DNA of 37,327 bases, from NCBI GenBank assembly GCA_002420305.1, contig DIHT01000107.1, forward strand, positions 1 through 37,327, given 5' to 3'. Made by a program: the position numbers and the translations under genes. The stretch's first letter is position 1; each line of letters begins with the position of its first letter. Under the pieces are notes generated by a model. The model was given only the letters and a program-made list of their open reading frames with translations. It searched no databases and was not told the origin of the DNA. This DNA comes from Akkermansiaceae bacterium UBA5689 (GTDB lineage Bacteria > Verrucomicrobiota > Verrucomicrobiia > Verrucomicrobiales > Akkermansiaceae). Positions 33,018 to 37,327 of this stretch are shown here, piece after piece.

Positions 33018-34070
33018 ATGGCACGACCAGTAACACTCTTCACCGGCCAGTGGGCCGATCTCTCTCTCTCCGATCTTCTGCCTAAGGTAAAGGACATGGG
33101 CTATGACGGAGTCGAACTTGCCTGTTGGGGCGATCACTTTGACGTTCAGCGGGCCCTCAACGAGGATGGCTACGTCGAAGGGCGGTGGGAGCTGCTCGAG
33201 AAAAATGACATGGTGTGCTATGCGATTTCGAATCACTTGGTCGGACAAGCGGTTTGTGACCTGATCGATGAACGGCACCAATCGATTCTCTCCCCTGAGG
33301 TCTGGGGTGACGGCGATCCTGAGGGGGTAAGACAACGGGCAGCACAGGAGATGATTGATACAGGCAAGGCCTGTCGCAAATTCATCGACGCAGGAGCGTC
33401 TTTCATGGCCGATAAGCCAGTGGGATCCGGAAGAGCAATGGTCAATGGATTTACCGGGTCCAGTATCTGGCACTCTATTTATGCCTTTCCGCCGACTAGT
33501 CAGGAGTATTACCAGAAGGGCTTTGACGATTTTGCAACTCGCTGGAAGCCGATTCTGGATGAGTTCGACGCAGTCAATGTCGATTTCGGCCTAGAAGTTC
33601 ACCCGACAGAGATCGCCTTCGACATCGCGTCTGCAGCCCGAGCCGTTGAGGCCGTCGGGGGGCATTCGAGATTTGGATTCAATTATGACCCCAGCCACCT
33701 CGGCTATCAGGGAGTTGACTACGTGAAGTTTATCCGTGACTTCCCTGACAGGATCTTCCATGTCCATATGAAGGACGCGTGGTGGGGGCATGGAGATGGA
33801 AGCGTGGGCGTCTTCGGTGGCCATACCGACTTTACGGATGCGCGCCGTTTCTGGGATTTTCGCTCGGTGGGCCGGGGCGATACAGATTTTGAGGAAATCA
33901 TGGTGGCTCTCAATGACATCGCCTATGCAGGACCGTTGTCCGTGGAGTGGGAAGATGGGCGGATGGACCGATTCCACGGTGCAGCCGAGAGCTGTGCCTT
34001 CACCAAGGATCTTGATTTTGCGCCCAGTGACGTGATTTTCGATTCGGCTTTCGACAAGGAAAATCAGTAA
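33018..34070 (+). CDS. TIM-barrel sugar isomerase/epimerase
   Basis: A 350-residue xylose-isomerase-like TIM barrel (AP_endonuc_2 group). Likely metal ligands are in FGLEVHPTEIAFD, FNYDPSHLGYQGVD, FHVHMKDAWWG and LSVEWEDGRMDR. It is longer than usual for the group, with an insert around residues 260-290 (GVFGGHTDFTDARRFWDF) seen in PVC homologues. It starts 25 bp after xylB and lies 20 bp before the first Gfo/Idh/MocA gene, so all are likely co-transcribed. It probably isomerises or epimerises a sugar, keto-sugar or inositol derivative shared with the two oxidoreductases; substrate is not determinable. Confidence 0.85.
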   Translation: MARPVTLFTGQWADLSLSDLLPKVKDMGYDGVELACWGDHFDVQRALNEDGYVEGRWELLEKNDMVCYAISNHLVGQAVCDLIDERHQSILSPEVWGDGDPEGVRQRAAQEMIDTGKACRKFIDAGASFMADKPVGSGRAMVNGFTGSSIWHSIYAFPPTSQEYYQKGFDDFATRWKPILDEFDAVNVDFGLEVHPTEIAFDIASAARAVEAVGGHSRFGFNYDPSHLGYQGVDYVKFIRDFPDRIFHVHMKDAWWGHGDGSVGVFGGHTDFTDARRFWDFRSVGRGDTDFEEIMVALNDIAYAGPLSVEWEDGRMDRFHGAAESCAFTKDLDFAPSDVIFDSAFDKENQ

Positions 34071-34090
34071 CACCGAACCAGAGCGAAATC

Positions 34091-35167
34091 ATGGCAACAA
34101 GAGTGGGAGTCATCGGAGCGGGTGGCATGCTCCAGTATCATGCACCCGGTTTTCGGCAGGGTGGTGGTGAGCTGGTTGCAATTGCTGATGTAAATAAGGA
34201 GGCTGCACAGGCTTCCGCGGACGAGTGGAACGTTTCACAGGTATTTGGAAATACCGGGGAGCTTCTTGATTCGGACATTGATGCGGTAAGCATTATCGTT
34301 CCGAACAAGTTTCATGCTCCGCTGGCTATTCAGGCTCTTGAGGCAGGGAAACACGTTTTCTGCGAAAAACCTCCAGCTCTTAACGCGGGAGAGGTTGAAG
34401 AGATGATTGCCGCGGCTGAAAAGTCCGGCAAGGTCCTGATGTTCAATTTCAACAACCGTGCCCGTCCGGAGTCCCAGGCTATGATGAAGCACATAGCGGA
34501 TGGAACTGTAGGGCGAATTAACTCGGCACAGGCGCAGTGGATCCGGCGGACAGGAATACCAGGATTCGGAGGCTGGTTTACCACAAAGGAGCTGTCCGGT
34601 GGCGGCCCGGTTATCGACCTGCTTCACATGATCGATCTCGCTCTTTATTTCATGGGATACCCGGAGCCGGCTCATGTCCTCGGCCAGACTTTCGACGACT
34701 TTATTACGGATAAGGCTTTCAAGGGTCCGTGGGGGATTCCAGACAATGCGGATGGAAAAACTGATGTGGAGGCCGCAGCTCATGGGTTCGTTACCTTCAA
34801 GAGTGGACAGGTTCTCAGCTTACGGAACTCGTGGGCTGAGATGATAGAAAGAGAAGTTGTGTCCGTTGTCTTCCAGGGAAGCAGAGCGGGTGGCAAGGTG
34901 GAGCGTCTCTTTGGGAGCGACGGCTTGGACGACACCGCGATCGATACTTGTGAGCTTTACACACAGGAAGAGGGGAAGTCGGTTAATCAGAAGATTGAAA
35001 CGGAACCATGTGAGGACATGGGGCGGATCGCTTCGGCAGCTAATTTCGTGGAGACCATCGAGGGTAGTGCAGCTCCTCTTAATACTCCGCAGGAAGCCCT
35101 GAAGCTCATGCAGATCATCGACGCGCTCTACCAGTCGGCAGAGACTGGAGCCCCGGTAGCGCTTTAG
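34091..35167 (+). CDS. Gfo/Idh/MocA-family oxidoreductase 1
   Basis: A 358-residue NAD(P)-dependent sugar dehydrogenase. N-terminal Rossmann motif GVIGAGGM (6-13), the family lysine Lys93 in FCEKPPALN, and the catalytic-region pair Asp176 and His179 in GPVIDLLHMIDLALYFMG. The C-terminal half is the open-faced beta-sheet substrate domain. No signal peptide, so cytosolic. It sits between the TIM-barrel isomerase (20 bp upstream) and the second family member (54 bp downstream), an arrangement typical of sugar or inositol catabolism in which one enzyme oxidises a ring carbon and others isomerise or re-reduce the product. Confidence 0.9.
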   Translation: MATRVGVIGAGGMLQYHAPGFRQGGGELVAIADVNKEAAQASADEWNVSQVFGNTGELLDSDIDAVSIIVPNKFHAPLAIQALEAGKHVFCEKPPALNAGEVEEMIAAAEKSGKVLMFNFNNRARPESQAMMKHIADGTVGRINSAQAQWIRRTGIPGFGGWFTTKELSGGGPVIDLLHMIDLALYFMGYPEPAHVLGQTFDDFITDKAFKGPWGIPDNADGKTDVEAAAHGFVTFKSGQVLSLRNSWAEMIEREVVSVVFQGSRAGGKVERLFGSDGLDDTAIDTCELYTQEEGKSVNQKIETEPCEDMGRIASAANFVETIEGSAAPLNTPQEALKLMQIIDALYQSAETGAPVAL

Positions 35168-35221
35168 GACCTCTAGCGAGGCTTCTCTTTCCAGAATTTT
35201 ACAAGTAACAGGACACGTAAA

Positions 35222-36382
35222 ATGGCACTTAATAGAAAACTTCGAATGGGAATGGTTGGCGGTGGACGCGGTGCGTTCATCGGCGCGGTACATCGCATGG
35301 CCGCCAATCTGGATGGTAAGATTGAACTGGTTGCGGGGGCGTTCTCCTCTGATCCCGAGAAATCAAAACTCAGCGGAGAGGATTTTTTCCTGTCACCGGA
35401 TAGGGTCTACGGATCTTACGAGGAGATGGCAGAGAAAGAAGCGGCTCGGGAAGACCCGATCGATTTTGTCACGATCGTGGTGCAGAATCACCTTCACGTC
35501 GCTGTTGCGAAAACCTTCCTGGAGGCGGGGTTCAATGTCGTATGTGACAAGCCTCTTTCGAGTAATCTTGAGGACGCCAAGGATTTACAGAAACTTGTGC
35601 ACTCAAGCGGCAAGGTCTTTTGCCTGACTCATAACTACACGGGATATCCGATGGTGAAAGAGGCCCGGAGAATGGTTCAGGATGGAGAACTGGGAAGGCT
35701 TCTCAAGGTTGTAGCGGAATATCCACAAGGCTATGCGGTCGGAGATGTCGAGGGTGAAGGGCAGGGACAGATTTCGAACTGGCGGGCGGATCCGGCAATC
35801 GCGGGGTCGTCTAACTGTATGGGGGATATTGGTACTCATGCTCATAATCTCGTGCGCTATATCTGTGGAATCGAAGTCGATGAGCTGGCTGCTGAACTTT
35901 CGGCGTTTATCCCCGGTCGTGAACTCGATGATGATGGAAACTGCCTCGTGCGGTTTACCGATGGAGTGAAGGGTATTATCTACGCGTCGCAGATTTCGAA
36001 TGGTGACGAAAACAATCTCAATATCCGGGCGTATGGAACGAAGGCCTCGATCGAGTGGCATCAGGAAGATCCTAACGAGTTGATCGTGAAGTACGCGAAT
36101 GCCCCACGGAAAATATATCGTCGTGGTAACGAGTATCTGGGGGAGGCAGCATCGTCAAATTCCCGGACTCCTTTTGCGCACCCGGAGGGCTTCATCGAGG
36201 CTTTCGCCAACGTATATCTCGCGGCCGCAGCTGCTATTGCTGATCAGATTGAGGGGAACGACCCGCCTGCAGGGGGCTACGATTTCCCGACGGTTGACGA
36301 TGGAGTTGCAGGTAATGCCTTTATCAAAGCGTGCGTGGACTCTTCCCGGAGCAATGCGGCTTGGACCAAGCTGGACCGTTAA
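35222..36382 (+). CDS. Gfo/Idh/MocA-family oxidoreductase 2
   Basis: A 386-residue NAD(P)-dependent oxidoreductase distinct from its neighbour. Rossmann motif GMVGGGRGAFIGAVH (10-24), Lys110 in VVCDKPLSSN, and CMGDIGTHAHNLVRY in place of the Asp-x-x-His of the first enzyme. The GGGRGAFIG start marks a subgroup common in Verrucomicrobia and Planctomycetes. No export signal. Likely acts in the same pathway as the preceding isomerase and oxidoreductase; substrate unknown. Confidence 0.9.
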   Translation: MALNRKLRMGMVGGGRGAFIGAVHRMAANLDGKIELVAGAFSSDPEKSKLSGEDFFLSPDRVYGSYEEMAEKEAAREDPIDFVTIVVQNHLHVAVAKTFLEAGFNVVCDKPLSSNLEDAKDLQKLVHSSGKVFCLTHNYTGYPMVKEARRMVQDGELGRLLKVVAEYPQGYAVGDVEGEGQGQISNWRADPAIAGSSNCMGDIGTHAHNLVRYICGIEVDELAAELSAFIPGRELDDDGNCLVRFTDGVKGIIYASQISNGDENNLNIRAYGTKASIEWHQEDPNELIVKYANAPRKIYRRGNEYLGEAASSNSRTPFAHPEGFIEAFANVYLAAAAAIADQIEGNDPPAGGYDFPTVDDGVAGNAFIKACVDSSRSNAAWTKLDR

Positions 36383-36478
36383 TCTCAGCAGGAGAGGGCT
36401 CTGGATTGCTGCAATGCAATTCCGTGATTGCGATCTTCAGTCGCAGTCTTCATGCTAATTGGAACCATTCAAATTACC

Positions 36479-37327
36479 ATGAAGCAGCGACTATCAATCA
36501 TTCTCCCAATCGCTTTGGCGGCGACTATGGTTCCCCTTGCGATCGGTCAGAAGGACGGTGAGTCCAAGGGAAAGAATGCCGATAAGATTGCGCCAAGTCT
36601 TCCAGAGAAGGCTTTCGCCGAGGCCAAGAAAAAGCGAAAGTTACTCGTTTTCTCGCGAACCACGGGTTTCCGCCATGGATCCATCGCAACCGGTCTCACC
36701 GCGATGAAGATGATGGGTGAGAAAACCGGTGCATTTGAAGCGATTCTAAGCGACGACTTGAATAATTTTGAGAGCGATAAGATCAATCAGTTTGATGCCA
36801 TTCTCTTTCTCAACACCACTGGGGATCCTTTCATGGAAAAGGGCAAGCCGGACGCCAAGGCTCGGTCCGAGAGGCTACAGAAGAACCTGCAAGATTTTGT
36901 GAAAAGTGGAAAGGGTTTTGCGGGCTTTCACTCCGCGACAGATACCTTGAAGCCTGGTGGTGGAAGGACTCCGGAATACTCCAAGATGATCAATGGTGCG
37001 TTCGATGGGCACCCCTGGGGTGGAGGGAGTAATGTGACGATCGCGGTGGAAAAGGGACAGGAAAAGCACCCAATCGTCGCCCATCTCGGCGGCAAGAGCA
37101 TGAGCTTCAAAGAAGAAATCTACCAACTCCGAGACCCCTACGATTCGAGCAAGGTGCAGATGTTGCTTCGGCTTGACTTGGAGAGAAGCGATAAGAAAAA
37201 TCTGAAGCGCGCAGACCGTGACTACGGGGTGGCTTGGGTCCGGAAGTGGGGAGAGGGACGTGTGTTTTACTGCTCTCTGGGACATAATGACGCAATGTAT
37301 TGGCATCCAGAGGTCCTGAAGGTGTAT
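36479..37327 (+). CDS. ThuA-like domain protein, cut by the window end
   Basis: An open frame from ATG 36479 runs 283 codons to the window edge without a stop, so the 3' end is missing. A signal peptide at 1-23 (ending AIGQ) predicts export. Next comes a ThuA-like domain: LVFSRTTGFRHGSI (about 56-69), AILFLNTTGDPF, KGFAGFHSATDT and GRVFYCSLGHND. ThuA-like proteins have a glutamine-amidotransferase-like fold and occur with sugar-utilisation genes; their biochemical role is poorly known. It lies 96 bp after the second oxidoreductase and may be co-transcribed. More domains (heme or laminin-G-like) could follow beyond the edge. Confidence 0.87.
   Translation, partial: MKQRLSIILPIALAATMVPLAIGQKDGESKGKNADKIAPSLPEKAFAEAKKKRKLLVFSRTTGFRHGSIATGLTAMKMMGEKTGAFEAILSDDLNNFESDKINQFDAILFLNTTGDPFMEKGKPDAKARSERLQKNLQDFVKSGKGFAGFHSATDTLKPGGGRTPEYSKMINGAFDGHPWGGGSNVTIAVEKGQEKHPIVAHLGGKSMSFKEEIYQLRDPYDSSKVQMLLRLDLERSDKKNLKRADRDYGVAWVRKWGEGRVFYCSLGHNDAMYWHPEVLKVY

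Overview
The window reads like chromosomal DNA of a Verrucomicrobiota (PVC superphylum) bacterium, probably marine and heterotrophic. The basis is a DUF1592-type cytochrome-like protein next to a DUF1552 Tat protein, a ThuA-like protein, several Gfo/Idh/MocA oxidoreductases and TIM-barrel sugar epimerases, a UxaE-type uronate epimerase, and a C30 carotenoid locus. Assignment rests on gene content and recalled family knowledge; no rRNA, tRNA or CRISPR was seen.

Layout. (1) 25-3279: secreted tricorn-type protease. (2) 3351-4181 (-): fuconolactonase-like amidohydrolase. (3) 4333-7789 (+): a tight cassette of sucrose-phosphate-phosphatase-like HAD enzyme, GT4 synthase of the sucrose-P/mannosylfructose-P synthase group, and a neutral-invertase-like (GH100-like) glycosidase, probably making and recycling a non-reducing disaccharide solute. 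(4) 7804-10913 (-): epimerase (DTE type), aldo/keto reductase and UxaE-like epimerase, a sugar/uronate catabolic operon. (5) 11068-14851 (+): DUF1592/DUF1588 protein and DUF1552 protein. (6) 14938-18168: large hybrid histidine kinase; 18265-19113: class IV aminotransferase. (7) 19125-19980 (-): Phd/VapC toxin-antitoxin pair whose genes are separated by a 259-bp spacer with a strong hairpin.

(8) 20156-29475 is the most interesting region: class-3-like aldehyde dehydrogenase divergent from CrtP-like oxidase, CrtQ-like glycosyltransferase, CrtO-like acyltransferase, an MMPL/RND-type transporter, a LolA-like periplasmic protein and a CrtN-like desaturase. This set predicts a glycosylated, acylated C30 carotenoic acid (staphyloxanthin-like or diapolycopenedioate-like). 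The MMPL and LolA genes, translationally coupled or closely packed within it, suggest dedicated delivery of the pigment toward the outer membrane, an arrangement that parallels aryl-polyene clusters. The crtN-like gene carries a one-base frameshift in an A run.

(9) 29633-37327: xylose isomerase, xylulokinase, a TIM-barrel isomerase/epimerase, two Gfo/Idh/MocA oxidoreductases and the start of a ThuA-like gene. The 465-bp xylA-xylB gap holds two copies of a ~73-bp hairpin element with conserved ends and loop but different, still pairable, stems: a candidate undescribed repeat or structured RNA.
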